The notes under the pieces: model-generated
What the model was told of the DNA's origin: nothing
The model's input: the letters and a program-made list of their open reading frames with translations, nothing else
The model's database searches: none
Shown here: positions 8,191 through 17,800 of the stretch, in pieces
Position numbering within the stretch: the first letter of the stretch is position 1
Layout: each line of letters begins with the position of its first letter
Program-made: the position numbers and the translations under genes
Source: Myxococcus eversor
GTDB taxonomy: Bacteria; Myxococcota; Myxococcia; Myxococcales; Myxococcaceae
DNA: 64,000 bases
NCBI RefSeq assembly: GCF_010894455.1
Contig: NZ_JAAIXY010000030.1
Location: 62,001 to 126,000 of the forward strand
Direction: 5' to 3'

Positions 8191-9012
8191 ATGAACGCAC
8201 GCACGCTTCGCGTCTTCGCTGCACTGCTGGTCTGGCTGGCGGCCACTGGGGCCGCCGCGCAGGATGACGAGGCCGTCCTCGACAACGTCGTCGTCCGCAA
8301 TCGGCTGTACGAGCCCGGTGGCCACCTGGAGGTGTCGTTGGGGGTGGGGTTGCCCGTCCAGTCGAACCTGACGGCGCACTACTTCTTCACCGCGGGCGTC
8401 GCCTACAACCTCTTCAACACCTTCGCCGTGGAGGCGCGCGCGGGCTATGCGGCCAGCCGCCACACGGGCCTGGCGCGCTCCATCTCCGAGAGCTTCCTGG
8501 CGCGCGAGGACAAGCGCGTCACCGACGAGCTCGAGGACCTCTGGGAGATGAACCTCCACGGCGTCGCGGGCATCCGCTGGGCGCCCATCTACGGAAAGCT
8601 GAGCCTGGTGTCCGACCTGCCGGCGCACTTCCAGGCGTACGTCTGGGCGGGAGGTGGCGTGGGCAGCTTCCAGCGCAACTCCGTCATCCAGTGCTCGCAG
8701 GTGGTGGACCGGGAGCTGGGCGTCTGTGACAACCGCACCTCGCTGGAGGACCGCGGCTCCGCGTCGGAGAACTACTGGGTGCGCGAGACGCGCGTGGCGC
8801 CGGTGGTGTCCGCGGCGGTGGGCTTCCGCTTCTTCATCCTCGACAAGCACGGCGTGCGGCTGGAGCTGCGCGACTGGGTGTTCCGCGACAACTACCGCGT
8901 GAATCTGGTGCGCGACGACTGGGAGGCGGGGCGGGTGACGGGTGACGTCGCCTCCAGTCCCGGCCTCACGCACCTGGTGCAGTTCGACCTCGGCTACACC
9001 TTCTCCTTCTAG
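8191..9012 (+). CDS. nfsA: Outer-membrane beta-barrel protein, NfsA/GltA-type
   Basis: 273-residue outer-membrane protein. Start at ATG 8191 after GGCAGGA, giving a clear signal peptide (core VFAALLVWLAATGAAAQ). The mature part alternates polar and aromatic/hydrophobic residues in strands and ends in a terminal strand with Phe (LGYTFSF), typical of barrels. It is the first gene of an eight-gene run whose order (barrel, barrel, TPR, long TPR, TPR lipoprotein, small periplasmic, FHA/TonB, barrel) matches nfsA-H of Myxococcus xanthus, needed for spore-coat assembly, and the paralogous gliding genes gltA-H. I prefer nfs because A-H are contiguous and gltI/gltJ are absent; the glt assignment is not excluded. 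Confidence 0.6.
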   Translation: MNARTLRVFAALLVWLAATGAAAQDDEAVLDNVVVRNRLYEPGGHLEVSLGVGLPVQSNLTAHYFFTAGVAYNLFNTFAVEARAGYAASRHTGLARSISESFLAREDKRVTDELEDLWEMNLHGVAGIRWAPIYGKLSLVSDLPAHFQAYVWAGGGVGSFQRNSVIQCSQVVDRELGVCDNRTSLEDRGSASENYWVRETRVAPVVSAAVGFRFFILDKHGVRLELRDWVFRDNYRVNLVRDDWEAGRVTGDVASSPGLTHLVQFDLGYTFSF

Positions 9013-9027
9013 GGACTCCTGAAAACC

Positions 9028-10281
9028 ATGCGACCGATTCTGTCCCTCGCGCTCCTCGTCGCGGCGGCGGCCCAGGCCGCCCCACCGCGCTTCCCGCCGT
9101 CCGCCGTCGTGCTCGCCCAGGCGGAAGAGGCTCCGTCCGTGCCCGGGCCGGGCGCGGAGACGTCCGTGCCTCCGCCGCCCGCGCGGCCCCCGGAGCCGAA
9201 GCCGGAGGTGCCTCGCGCGCCGACGTCGCGTCCGGAGCCCACCGTCCCCACTGAGGCCGCCAAGGCGCCGAGGGTGGAGCCCGCGCTCGCGCCCATGGAT
9301 GACGCGCAGGACGAGCAGCCCGTGGTGTCCGAGCCCGTGCCCGAGCGCGACGTGGACGCGCCAGTGACGCCGGACGACGCGCCGGTGCTGGCCTCCTCGG
9401 ACGAGGCGCCGCGCACCACGGACGTGCAGGAGCAGCGATTGGTGAATGGCGCGCCGCTCTACAACCCGAACGTGTCGCTGCACATCGTCCAGAAGAAGCG
9501 CTTCGCGGACGAGAGCAAGCACGAGTTGGCGCTGTACCCGGCCGTCGTCCAGGTGAACGGCAAGTACACCAACCACGCGGGCACGGCGCTGCACTACAGC
9601 TATCACCTGCAGGAGAACTTCGCGGTCCAGGTGACGGGCCAGTACAACTGGCACACCAACGAGAGCGACTTCAACCTGGAGCTCATCGACAAGGTGCGCG
9701 AGCAGGCGCAGGCGGCCTCGTCGCTGCTGCTCGTCTGGGGCGCGCAGGCGGGCGTGGAGGTGACGCCGCTGTACGGGAAGTTCGCGTTCCTCGACGACAA
9801 GCTGGCGCAGTTCAGCCTGGTGCTGAGCGGCGGCGCGGGCGTGGGCTCCACGAGGCACCTCATCCGTCCCGAAGTGGCCAACGAAGTCGACGGGCAGCGT
9901 TACAACGTCCCGGCGCGCTTCGGTGGCACCGGCAACAAGTTCCTGGGCTCGGTGGGCGGCGGGTTCCGCCTCCAGTTCGGCGAGTCGTACGCGCTGCGCC
10001 TGGAGGTGAGGGACCTCATCTACACGGCGCGCGTGGACAAGGTGGACGGCTGCAACCTGGCGGACTTCGAGCAACTGGAGGCCGCGCGCGCCAGCGGCCA
10101 GGAGTTCGGCTCGCTGCCACTCAGTAGCAGTTGCAAATACGAGAAGTTCGACGGCGTGGACCCGAAGACGAAGAAGAACTACCGCGAGGACATCATCCTC
10201 GGCCGGGATTTGGTGGCCGAGCCGTCCTCCGACGTCCTCAACAACATCAGCTTCTACGCAGGCTTCTCGTTCCTCTTCTGA
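9028..10281 (+). CDS. nfsB: Outer-membrane beta-barrel protein with Pro-rich linker, NfsB/GltB-type
   Basis: 417 residues. A signal peptide (1-18) is followed by an extended Pro/Glu/Ala-rich segment (about residues 25-140), then a barrel domain from about residue 150 to a terminal strand ending FSFLF. The linker could span the periplasm or cross peptidoglycan. It lies 15 bases after the first barrel gene, so the two are co-transcribed. A region near residues 340-380 contains two cysteines (GCNLADF and SSSCKYEKF) that could form a disulfide in an extracellular loop. Function is inferred from its position as gene B of the Nfs/Glt-type outer-membrane module. Confidence 0.6.
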   Translation: MRPILSLALLVAAAAQAAPPRFPPSAVVLAQAEEAPSVPGPGAETSVPPPPARPPEPKPEVPRAPTSRPEPTVPTEAAKAPRVEPALAPMDDAQDEQPVVSEPVPERDVDAPVTPDDAPVLASSDEAPRTTDVQEQRLVNGAPLYNPNVSLHIVQKKRFADESKHELALYPAVVQVNGKYTNHAGTALHYSYHLQENFAVQVTGQYNWHTNESDFNLELIDKVREQAQAASSLLLVWGAQAGVEVTPLYGKFAFLDDKLAQFSLVLSGGAGVGSTRHLIRPEVANEVDGQRYNVPARFGGTGNKFLGSVGGGFRLQFGESYALRLEVRDLIYTARVDKVDGCNLADFEQLEAARASGQEFGSLPLSSSCKYEKFDGVDPKTKKNYREDIILGRDLVAEPSSDVLNNISFYAGFSFLF

Positions 10282-10307
10282 TTGCGCCCATGAAGGCACG
10301 ACTCGCC

Positions 10308-11849
10308 ATGAAACGACTGCTCCACATCCTCGTCGTCCTGGCGCCGTTCGCGGTGGCCGCCCAGCAGGACTCGGGTGGCTACAACCGCGCGCTGGCGGCC
10401 TTCAACGCGGGGGACTACGACACCGCCGCGCCGCTCTTCTTCCAGGCCTCGGAGTCCGGCGGTGACGCGGACACGCAGGGCAAGGCGGAGTTCTACCTCG
10501 CGCAGTCCCTTGCGAAGAAGGGCCTGCCCGTCTCCGCGTTCATCTCCTACGCGGCCATCGTCAACGCCGGGCCCTCGCACCCCTCGTACCTCAAGGCGGT
10601 GGAGGGGCTGGTGGACATGCAGCAGCAACTGGATGAGCAGAACCTCATCCCCAGCATCCTCAACCAGGCGTACTCGGAGGAGGTGCGGGACAAGTGGGTG
10701 ACGCTGCCCAAGGAAGTCCTCGCCCGCATCAACTACCTGGTGGGCACGGTGAGCCAGCGCCGCATGCGCTTCGAGGAGGCGCGCTCGCTGCTGGAGGCGG
10801 TGCCCAAGGACAGCCGCGTTTACGCGAAGGCGCGCTACCTGCTGGGCGTGGTGCTCGCGGACCCGCGCTTCCCGGGGCGTCCCGGCGAGGGCGAGACGCT
10901 GGACAAGGAGGCGCTGGCCGCTTTCAACGCGTCGCTGTCGGCGAACGAGCCGCAGGTGGAGCTGAAGGCGACGCAGCACCTGGCCCTCATCGGCCTGGGC
11001 CGGCTGCACTACCGCCGCGGCGAGTACGCGGAGGCCACCGTCGCCTACGAGAAGGTGCCTCGGTATACGCGCTACTGGGACCAGGCCCTCTTCGAGAACG
11101 GCTTCGCGCGCTTCCAGAACGAGGACTTCGGTGGATCGCTCGGCAGTCTCCAGGCGCTGCACGCGCCGCAGTTCGCCGGAGCCTTCCAGCCCGAGTCGTG
11201 GATCCTCAAGTCGACCGTCTATTACTACTCGTGCCTCTACGACGAGGTGAAGACGACGCTGGCGGCCTTCGACGAGCTGTATGGCCCCATGGCCAAGCAG
11301 CTGGAGCCCTTCACCGCCGAGGACAGCGACCTGGTGCAGGCCTACAACCTGGTGGCCGCGGAGAACCGCCGGCTGCCGCGCCCCGTCTACCTGTGGCTGC
11401 GCAACAACGAGCGCATCCGCGAGGTGATGCGCGTGCTGGCGAAGCTGGACGAGGAGAAGAAGGAGTTGAGCGGCGGCGCCTGGCGCGGAACGCCCCTGGC
11501 GAAACAGACGGTGGCCTCGCTCGAGGACGTGCGCGGCACGCTGCTCCAGGTGGGCGGCACGCTGGCGCGCAGCCGCATCCGCGAGGCGGCGGACAACCTG
11601 CGGACCTTCTCCGACCAGGCCGAAATCATCCGCGTGCAGACGGCGCTGGACGAGAAGGACCTGCTCCAGGCGGGCGTGGACCAGAAGGCGCTGCTCACGC
11701 GCCAGTCGCTCTACCGGCCGAAGATGCCGGGCGCGGCGTGGAACTACTGGAAGTTCCAGGGCGAGTTCTGGATCGACGAGATTGGTTACTACCAGTACAC
11801 GCTGAAGCGCGGCTGCCCGGCGAAGACAGCCGAGCAACAAACGCCGTGA
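10308..11849 (+). CDS. nfsC: Periplasmic TPR protein, NfsC/GltC-type
   Basis: 513-residue exported protein with a short signal peptide (LLHILVVLAPFAVAAQ) and TPR-like helical repeats throughout, for example NRALAAFNAGDYDTAAPLFFQA near the N-terminus and a later GRLHYRRGEYAEATVAYEKV. GltC/NfsC proteins are periplasmic and connect outer-membrane barrels to the rest of the machine. I chose ATG 10308, with GAAGG 11 bases upstream; ATG 10290 is possible but lacks a ribosome site. It begins 26 bases after gene B. Confidence 0.6.
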   Translation: MKRLLHILVVLAPFAVAAQQDSGGYNRALAAFNAGDYDTAAPLFFQASESGGDADTQGKAEFYLAQSLAKKGLPVSAFISYAAIVNAGPSHPSYLKAVEGLVDMQQQLDEQNLIPSILNQAYSEEVRDKWVTLPKEVLARINYLVGTVSQRRMRFEEARSLLEAVPKDSRVYAKARYLLGVVLADPRFPGRPGEGETLDKEALAAFNASLSANEPQVELKATQHLALIGLGRLHYRRGEYAEATVAYEKVPRYTRYWDQALFENGFARFQNEDFGGSLGSLQALHAPQFAGAFQPESWILKSTVYYYSCLYDEVKTTLAAFDELYGPMAKQLEPFTAEDSDLVQAYNLVAAENRRLPRPVYLWLRNNERIREVMRVLAKLDEEKKELSGGAWRGTPLAKQTVASLEDVRGTLLQVGGTLARSRIREAADNLRTFSDQAEIIRVQTALDEKDLLQAGVDQKALLTRQSLYRPKMPGAAWNYWKFQGEFWIDEIGYYQYTLKRGCPAKTAEQQTP

Positions 11850-11885
11850 CGCCATGGGCCACGGCTGCCCAGACATCGTCCACGA

Positions 11886-11926
11886 GGGGACCTCCTTGGC
11901 GCACATCAGGTGCCGAGGTGGTCCCC
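11886..11926 (+). terminator. Intercistronic hairpin between genes C and D
   Basis: GGGGACC (11886-11892) pairs with GGTCCCC (11920-11926), and CCTTGGC (11894-11900) with GCCGAGG (11912-11918), separated by a single T-T mismatch; loop 11 bases. A weak T-rich tail (TTCGTCGTTG) follows. With no long T run it may act as a partial terminator, RNA stabiliser or processing site dividing the operon into A-B-C and D onward. Confidence 0.65.
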
Positions 11927-12074
11927 TTCGTCGTTGTCGGGAGCGTGAACCCTGTCGCAAGAGGCGTTCCACACCACTTCTCATTCGTGGAGTGCGCGTC
12001 TACTTTCGTTCGTCCCTCGTGCCCGGGCGAACGGCTGCTCGGTGGTCGGGGCGGCTTCACAGTCGGGAGCTCGC

Positions 12075-15000
12075 ATGAAGGTGGTGCTTCGTTTCGGTGC
12101 GCTGGCGGTGGGCGTTGCGCTCGCTACTGGCGGCGGGGTGGGAGAGGCGGCGGAAGCGCCAGCGCGCAAGGCGGTGAAGAAGCCCGCGGCGACGTCGGCG
12201 TCGAAGACCTCTGGTGCGGCGGACAAGGGCAAGAAGGGCGCCCAGGCGAAGAAGGCGGAGGCGGCGAAGGAGGCCCCGCCGCCCGGCGTCGCGCCGGAGG
12301 ACGTGCGGCGCGGGCCGGCGCGCGTGAAGCCCGCCACGGCGAAGTTCGCCGACATCCCCCGCATCGCGGATTCGCGGAAGAATGCGCTGGCGGACAAGAA
12401 GCGCGACGAGGCGATTGAGGCCTTCAAGCGCCTCATCCCCAAGCTCCAGGACGGCAACCCGCAGAAGGCGGAGATGCTCTACCGCCTGTCGGAGTTGTAC
12501 TGGGAGAAGTCCAAGTACCTCTACCAACTGGAGATGGACCGCTTCCTCGCGGAGGAGAAGAAGTTCGACGCGGCGCAGGCGCGGGGCGAGAAGGGCGAGG
12601 CCCCCAAGCAGGACCATCGCGAGAGCGAGCGCTACCGCACGGAGACGATGGGCATCTACGAGGACATCCTCCGCGGCTATCCGCAGTACCCGCAGCGCGA
12701 CGAGGTCCTCTTCTCCATGGGCTACAACCTCTATGAGCTGGGCCGGCGCGACGACGCCGTGGCCCGCTACGAGGAGCTCATCAAGGACTTCCCCCGCTCG
12801 CAGTTCGTGCCGGACGCGTACATCCAGCTCGGCAACCACTACTTCGAGTCGAACAAGCTCATCCCCGCCAAGGTCAACTACGAGAAGGCCCGCGACTCCG
12901 GGGTGCCCAAGATCTACGGCTACGCCGTCTACAAGCTGTCCTGGTGCGACTACAACACCGGTGACTACGACGCGGGCCTGAAGAAGCTGCACGAGGTGGT
13001 GGACTACGCCGCGAAGCAGCCGGAGCTCGGCGACCTGCGCACCGAGGCGCTCAACGACTTGACGGTCTTCTACGTCCAGTTGGATCAGCCCAAGCAGGCC
13101 ATCTCCTACTTCCGCGAGAAGGCGCCGGCGAAGCGCCAGGGCCGCCTCATCGCGAAGACGGCGGCGGGCCTGGTGGACGCGGGTCACTTCGACAGCGCGA
13201 TCCTGCTCTATCGCACGCTCGTCGACGACGAGCCCATGGGCGTCAGCGCGCCCGAGTACCAGCAGGCCGTCGTCCGCGCCTTCGAGGGTCTCCGCCAGCG
13301 GCAGCAGGTCCGCAAGGAGATGAAGCGGATGGTGGACCTCTACAGCCCGGGTGGCGAGTGGTGGAAGGCCAACGAGGGCAAGGCCCCCGTGCTGCGCAAC
13401 GCCTTCAACGTCACGGAAGAGGCGATGCGGGTGATGGTGACGGAGTACCACCAGGAGGCGCAGAGGACGCGCCAGGTGGAGACGTACCGGCTCGCGCGCG
13501 ACATCTACAAGCAGTACGTGGACGCGTTCGCCTCCAGCTCCAACCCGGAGTTCGTGGCGGACTCCGCCTTCAACCTCCGCTTCTTCTACGCGGAGATTCT
13601 CTGGGCGCTCGAGGAGTGGCAGGCCGCCGCCGCCGAGTACGACGCGGTGGTGGCGTTCAAGATTCCGGACCGCGACTCCGCGCGCGAGGTCTCCAGCGAG
13701 AGCTACCGCAAGAGCGCTTCGTTCAACGCCATCCTCGCCTACGACAAGCTGGTGAAGATCGAGCGCGGTCAGCTCGCGAAGAGCGACCTCAAGGACGGCC
13801 AGAAGGTCGACGAGAAGAAGGACAAGGGCGACGTCGCGCGGCAGAAGATCGTCAAGCGCGACGCGAAGGAGAAGGAAGAGGAGTCGCTCACGAAGTTCGA
13901 GGAGCGGCTGGTCGCCGCGTGCGACACGTACGTGAAGCTTTATCCGGACACGCAGGACGAAATCGACCTGCGCTACCAGGCGGCCGTCATCCTCTACGAC
14001 CGCAGCCACTTCGTGGACGCGGCGCGCCGCTTCGGCGAAATCATCGAGAAGTTCCCCGAGGAGCGGCGCTCGCGTGACGCCGCGGACCTCACCATGTACG
14101 TGCTGGAGAGCCGCCAGGAGTGGCTGGAGCTGGCCACGCTGTCGCGCAAGTTCCTCGACAACAAGAAGCTGTCCAAGCCCGGCTCCGACTTCGCGATTCG
14201 CGTGGGCCGCGTCGTCGAGGGCAGCCACTACAAGTGGGTGGACGAGGTCGTCTACAAGCAGGAGAAGAACCCGAAGAAGGCCGCCGAGGAGTTCCTCAAG
14301 TTCGTGAAGGAGTTCCCCAAGTCGGAGAACGCCGACCGCGCGCTCGTCTACGCCATGTCCATCGCCCAGGAGGCGGGCGAGCTGGACCGCGGCATCGAGG
14401 CGGGTGAGCGCGTCCTGGCCGAGTACCCGCGCAGCCCCTTCGAGCTGAAGGCGCGCTACACGCTGGCGGGCCTCTACGAGAAGGTCGCCGACTACCGCAA
14501 GGCCGCGACGCTGGCCGAGTCCTTCGTCGCCCAGTACGACGCCGCGCTCAAGGCTGGCGAGGCCGAGGGCAAGAAGGCGAAGGACGCGCGCGCGAAGACG
14601 ACGGCGAAGAAGAGCGACACTCCGGGAGGCGAGGAGGACGCTGACTCGCGTCGCTCGCAGAAGGCCGCCGAGCGCAAGGCGTTGGTGGCCGAAGCGGGGG
14701 CCTGGGTGGCGGATGCCCAGTTCAACGCGGGCGTGTGGTGGGAGGGCGCTGGCGAGGCGCAGAAGGCCGTTGCCGCCTACAACGCCTACGTGGCCCGCTT
14801 CAAGGAGCGCAAGGACGTGGCGCAGGTGGCCTACTCGGCCGCGCTCGTCTGGGAGAAGGAGCGCAAGTGGAGCGAGGCGGCCCGTGCGTTCGGCACCTTC
14901 GCGGACGGCTACGGACGGGACTCGCGTGCGACGCCCGCGCAGCTCTACCTGGCGCGCTACCACGAGCTGCTCGCGTGGCAGCAGCTCAAGAACGCGCGGG

Positions 15001-15734
15001 AGCAGGAGCGCGTGCAGGCGGAGCTGGTGCGTGCGTATGGTCGGTTGCCCGAGGCGGTGCGCAAGGAGGACGCGACGCTCAACGCGTACGCCCACGCGCG
15101 CTTCCTGGCGCTGGAGCCCTCGTGGAAGCGCTACTCGGACATCCGCTTCACGCGGGTGAGCACCATCCGCCGGGATTTGACGGCCAAGCAGCGCGAAATC
15201 CAGCGCATCGAGAAGGAGTACCTCGCGGTGCTGTCCACCGGCTCGGGTGAGTGGGGCATCGCCGCACTGACGCGCATCGGCCTGGCGTACGCGGACTTCG
15301 CTCGCAACATCATGGACTCGCCGGACCCGACGGGGCTCGACGAGGACCAGCTCGGCATGTACCGCTCGGAGCTGGAGAACCTGGCGCTGCCGCTGGAGGA
15401 CAAGGCCAACGAGGCGCTGGAGAAGGCGCTGGAGAAGTCCTACGAGCTGGGGCTCTACGGCCCGTGGACACTGGCCGCGCAGGACCAGGTGAACCGCTTC
15501 CACCCGGGCGCCTACGCGCAGGTGAAGCAGGTGGGCTACCGCGGCGGCGACTCGCTCGTGGCGGCTGAACTCGCCAAGGAACCGGGAGGTCCCGGGGGCG
15601 CCACCGCTACGCCGGCGCCGAACCCGGAGCAGCCCGCCGCGCCCGCCGAGCCCCAGGACGGCGCTCCGAAGCCGCCCGCCTCGGACGACAGAACGCAGGC
15701 ACCCACGGCCGCGGTGCTGGAGGTGCGGCCATGA
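12075..15734 (+). CDS. nfsD: Large periplasmic TPR protein, NfsD/GltD-type
   Basis: 1219 residues, the largest protein of the cluster. Signal peptide (ending GEAAEA) after ATG 12075, with GGGAGC just upstream. A Lys/Ala/Pro-rich linker (about 25-85) is followed by many TPR or Sel1-like helical repeats, for example the run around residues 210-250 (GYNLYELGRRDDAVARYEEL, then a PDAYIQLGNHYFE helix), extending almost to a Pro/Ala-rich C-terminus. GltD/NfsD is a periplasmic scaffold of the envelope machine. Its stop overlaps the start of gene E (ATGA). A Lys/Glu-rich insert near residues 560-610 looks disordered. Confidence 0.62.
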   Translation: MKVVLRFGALAVGVALATGGGVGEAAEAPARKAVKKPAATSASKTSGAADKGKKGAQAKKAEAAKEAPPPGVAPEDVRRGPARVKPATAKFADIPRIADSRKNALADKKRDEAIEAFKRLIPKLQDGNPQKAEMLYRLSELYWEKSKYLYQLEMDRFLAEEKKFDAAQARGEKGEAPKQDHRESERYRTETMGIYEDILRGYPQYPQRDEVLFSMGYNLYELGRRDDAVARYEELIKDFPRSQFVPDAYIQLGNHYFESNKLIPAKVNYEKARDSGVPKIYGYAVYKLSWCDYNTGDYDAGLKKLHEVVDYAAKQPELGDLRTEALNDLTVFYVQLDQPKQAISYFREKAPAKRQGRLIAKTAAGLVDAGHFDSAILLYRTLVDDEPMGVSAPEYQQAVVRAFEGLRQRQQVRKEMKRMVDLYSPGGEWWKANEGKAPVLRNAFNVTEEAMRVMVTEYHQEAQRTRQVETYRLARDIYKQYVDAFASSSNPEFVADSAFNLRFFYAEILWALEEWQAAAAEYDAVVAFKIPDRDSAREVSSESYRKSASFNAILAYDKLVKIERGQLAKSDLKDGQKVDEKKDKGDVARQKIVKRDAKEKEEESLTKFEERLVAACDTYVKLYPDTQDEIDLRYQAAVILYDRSHFVDAARRFGEIIEKFPEERRSRDAADLTMYVLESRQEWLELATLSRKFLDNKKLSKPGSDFAIRVGRVVEGSHYKWVDEVVYKQEKNPKKAAEEFLKFVKEFPKSENADRALVYAMSIAQEAGELDRGIEAGERVLAEYPRSPFELKARYTLAGLYEKVADYRKAATLAESFVAQYDAALKAGEAEGKKAKDARAKTTAKKSDTPGGEEDADSRRSQKAAERKALVAEAGAWVADAQFNAGVWWEGAGEAQKAVAAYNAYVARFKERKDVAQVAYSAALVWEKERKWSEAARAFGTFADGYGRDSRATPAQLYLARYHELLAWQQLKNAREQERVQAELVRAYGRLPEAVRKEDATLNAYAHARFLALEPSWKRYSDIRFTRVSTIRRDLTAKQREIQRIEKEYLAVLSTGSGEWGIAALTRIGLAYADFARNIMDSPDPTGLDEDQLGMYRSELENLALPLEDKANEALEKALEKSYELGLYGPWTLAAQDQVNRFHPGAYAQVKQVGYRGGDSLVAAELAKEPGGPGGATATPAPNPEQPAAPAEPQDGAPKPPASDDRTQAPTAAVLEVRP

Positions 15735-17275
15735 CTCGCGACACTTCGAAGATCTCCACGGGAAAGATGCCGATGAAATGGTTCCGTTCGTTCGTCGTCG
15801 GCTCGCTGGCCTTCACCGCCGGCTGCGCGACGGGTCCTCAGCAGAAACCCTCCGCGATGCCGGAGACGCAGGCGCCCTCCGCGTCCGCGGCCTCGGCGAC
15901 GCCCTCCAAGCCCGCGCCGACGGAGACCAACGCCACTGACACGTTCGCGCAGGCCATCCAGGCGTATGAAGCTGGAGACCTGGACACCGCTCGTCAGGGC
16001 TTCGAGAAGGTGCTGGCGAAGTCGCCGCAGAGCCTCAACTCGCAGTTCAACCTGGGTGTCATCGCCGAGCGCCAGGGCCGCGTGGACGACGCGCGCGGCG
16101 CCTACGAGAAGGTGCTGCTGCTGGAGCCGGCGCATACGCCCTCGGTGGTGAACCTGGCCAACGTCTACCGCGCGCAGGAGCGGGGCGATGACGCGATTGC
16201 CCTCTTCGAGAAGGCGCTGAAGACGCCGGGCCGCGCGCATGACGCCGCGCTGCTCAATGGCCTGTCCGCGACGTACCGGCAGTTGGGCAAGCTGGACGAG
16301 TCCGAGGCCACCGCGCGCAAGGTGCTGGAGCGCAACAAGGACAACCCCGGCGCGTACAAGAACCTGGCCTACGTGGCCTACGCGCGCGAGAAGTACCGTC
16401 AGGCGGAGCTGCTGGTGGGCACCGCGCGCAAGCACTCGGAGAAGGACCCGTCCCTCTACAACCTGCTGGGCATGGTCTACCTGAAGCTCGATGAGCGGCC
16501 GCGCGCGCTCGCGCAGTTCCAGAAGGCCGTGTCGCTCGACGAGAAGTACGCGCCGGGCTACCTCAACCTCGGCGCGCTGGCGCTCAGCTACCGCGATTAT
16601 GCCGGTGCCGAGAAGGCCTTCGCCCGCGCGCTCGAACTGGAGCCGGACTCCACCGAGGCGCACCTGTCGCTGGCCTGGGCGCTGGACGGACAGAAGGGGC
16701 GCGACTCCAAGAAGGGCATCGCGGCCGGCGAGGCCTTCGAGAAGGTGCTGGCCAAACGCGCGGAGCTGCCCGAGGCCGTGTGTGGCGCGGGCTGGGCCTT
16801 CGCCGCGGATCGCGCGGGCTGGGAGCGCGCCGTGGCCTTCCTGGACCGCTGCAAGACGTTGGAGTCCACCACTGAACAAGAGCGGCAGATGATCACCGCC
16901 AAGGTCACGGGCCTGCAGAACATGCTCAAGGCCCCACCTCCCGAGGCCGCCACCGCGGGCGCGGAAGGCGAGAAGAAGGACGAAGCCACCGGCGGTGCGG
17001 GCTCCATGCTGAACCAACTCCCGCAGGACGCGAACGCGCCGCAGGAGGCCGCCCCCAACGAAGGCGCGCCCGTGGAGGAGGGCTCCGAGTCCGCCGAGGG
17101 CACGCCGGCCGAGCCCGCGGGCACCGAGCCCGCCGCACCCGCTGGCACCGTGCCCGCGGAGGCCGCGCAGCCGGGCGGTGAGGGCACGGGTGCGCCTGCT
17201 CCGGCGCCGGTGCCTGCTCCCCAGGGGGCGAGCGCTCCGGCGCGGCAGGGCACGGCTCCCGCGCCCACGAAGTAG
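15731..17275 (+). CDS. nfsE: TPR lipoprotein, NfsE/GltE (AglT)-type
   Basis: 514 residues. A lipoprotein signal with lipobox-like AFTAGC (Cys about residue 32) predicts an outer-membrane lipoprotein. About nine TPR units follow (for example YEAGDLDTARQGFEKVLAKS, LGVIAERQGRVDDARGAYEK), then a 110-residue Ala/Pro/Glu-rich tail. The ATG at 15731 overlaps the gene D stop and has GGAGG seven bases upstream, so I prefer it to ATG 15773. GltE/AglT is a known TPR lipoprotein of the gliding apparatus and NfsE is its sporulation counterpart. Confidence 0.65.
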   Translation: MTRDTSKISTGKMPMKWFRSFVVGSLAFTAGCATGPQQKPSAMPETQAPSASAASATPSKPAPTETNATDTFAQAIQAYEAGDLDTARQGFEKVLAKSPQSLNSQFNLGVIAERQGRVDDARGAYEKVLLLEPAHTPSVVNLANVYRAQERGDDAIALFEKALKTPGRAHDAALLNGLSATYRQLGKLDESEATARKVLERNKDNPGAYKNLAYVAYAREKYRQAELLVGTARKHSEKDPSLYNLLGMVYLKLDERPRALAQFQKAVSLDEKYAPGYLNLGALALSYRDYAGAEKAFARALELEPDSTEAHLSLAWALDGQKGRDSKKGIAAGEAFEKVLAKRAELPEAVCGAGWAFAADRAGWERAVAFLDRCKTLESTTEQERQMITAKVTGLQNMLKAPPPEAATAGAEGEKKDEATGGAGSMLNQLPQDANAPQEAAPNEGAPVEEGSESAEGTPAEPAGTEPAAPAGTVPAEAAQPGGEGTGAPAPAPVPAPQGASAPARQGTAPAPTK

Positions 17276-17455
17276 GACGGCAGGGATGACAGGGCAGGGG
17301 GGAAGTTTTTTCCATCCTCCAGGCCCCCACGTGGAAGGCGGCGAGCAAGTTCCATAGGATTCAGGGACTTGGATTTGGATCGCCCCGTGCAAGGACTCGC
17401 GGGAACCTCTTCGAGAACCCGCTGTCACACCCGAGGAAGCAACAGGAGGTTGGGT

Positions 17456-17749
17456 ATGAGGCGTCTGGCATCGACGGTGACGGTGGTGGGGCTCTTGTTC
17501 ATTGCGCCGGCTGCGGTGGCGCAGGACGAGGGCCCATCGAAGGACACGGTGAAAGTCATCCAGGAGGAGGACCGCACGGTCTTCCGGAAGAAGACTGTGA
17601 TTGATTTCACCGATGTCGCGGTGGAGGGCGAGCTGACGAAGCCTGAAGGCTCATACGTGCTCCACCGCAAGAAGACGGACTTCCAGAGCCTCATCAAGGT
17701 CCGGGAGAACTTCGACCCGGAGCTTCAGAAGTCAGTCGACAACCTCTAG
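17456..17749 (+). CDS. nfsF: Small periplasmic protein, NfsF/GltF (CglF)-type
   Basis: 97 residues: signal peptide (LASTVTVVGLLFIAPAAVAQ) and a short charged mature domain containing FRKKTVIDFTDVAVEGEL and a tail ending VRENFDPELQKSVDNL. Start at ATG 17456 with AGGAGG seven bases upstream. Its size and its place between the TPR lipoprotein and the FHA protein match gltF (cglF). A 180-base gap precedes it, so it may have its own promoter. Confidence 0.6.
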   Translation: MRRLASTVTVVGLLFIAPAAVAQDEGPSKDTVKVIQEEDRTVFRKKTVIDFTDVAVEGELTKPEGSYVLHRKKTDFQSLIKVRENFDPELQKSVDNL

Positions 17750-17800
17750 CGGCGGCGGTCAGGCGTTTTCGGGAGCGGAAGGGAAGAAGGAAGAATCCTC

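Noticed and set aside
7630..10299. 889-codon minus-strand frame across rplC and the first two barrel genes
   Set aside because: It runs through a terminator and two real genes; composition is that of a shadow.
12057..15503. Very long open frame on the minus strand opposite the large TPR gene
   Set aside because: Leu/Arg/Val-rich shadow frame caused by GC-rich third positions; no ribosome site or family likeness.
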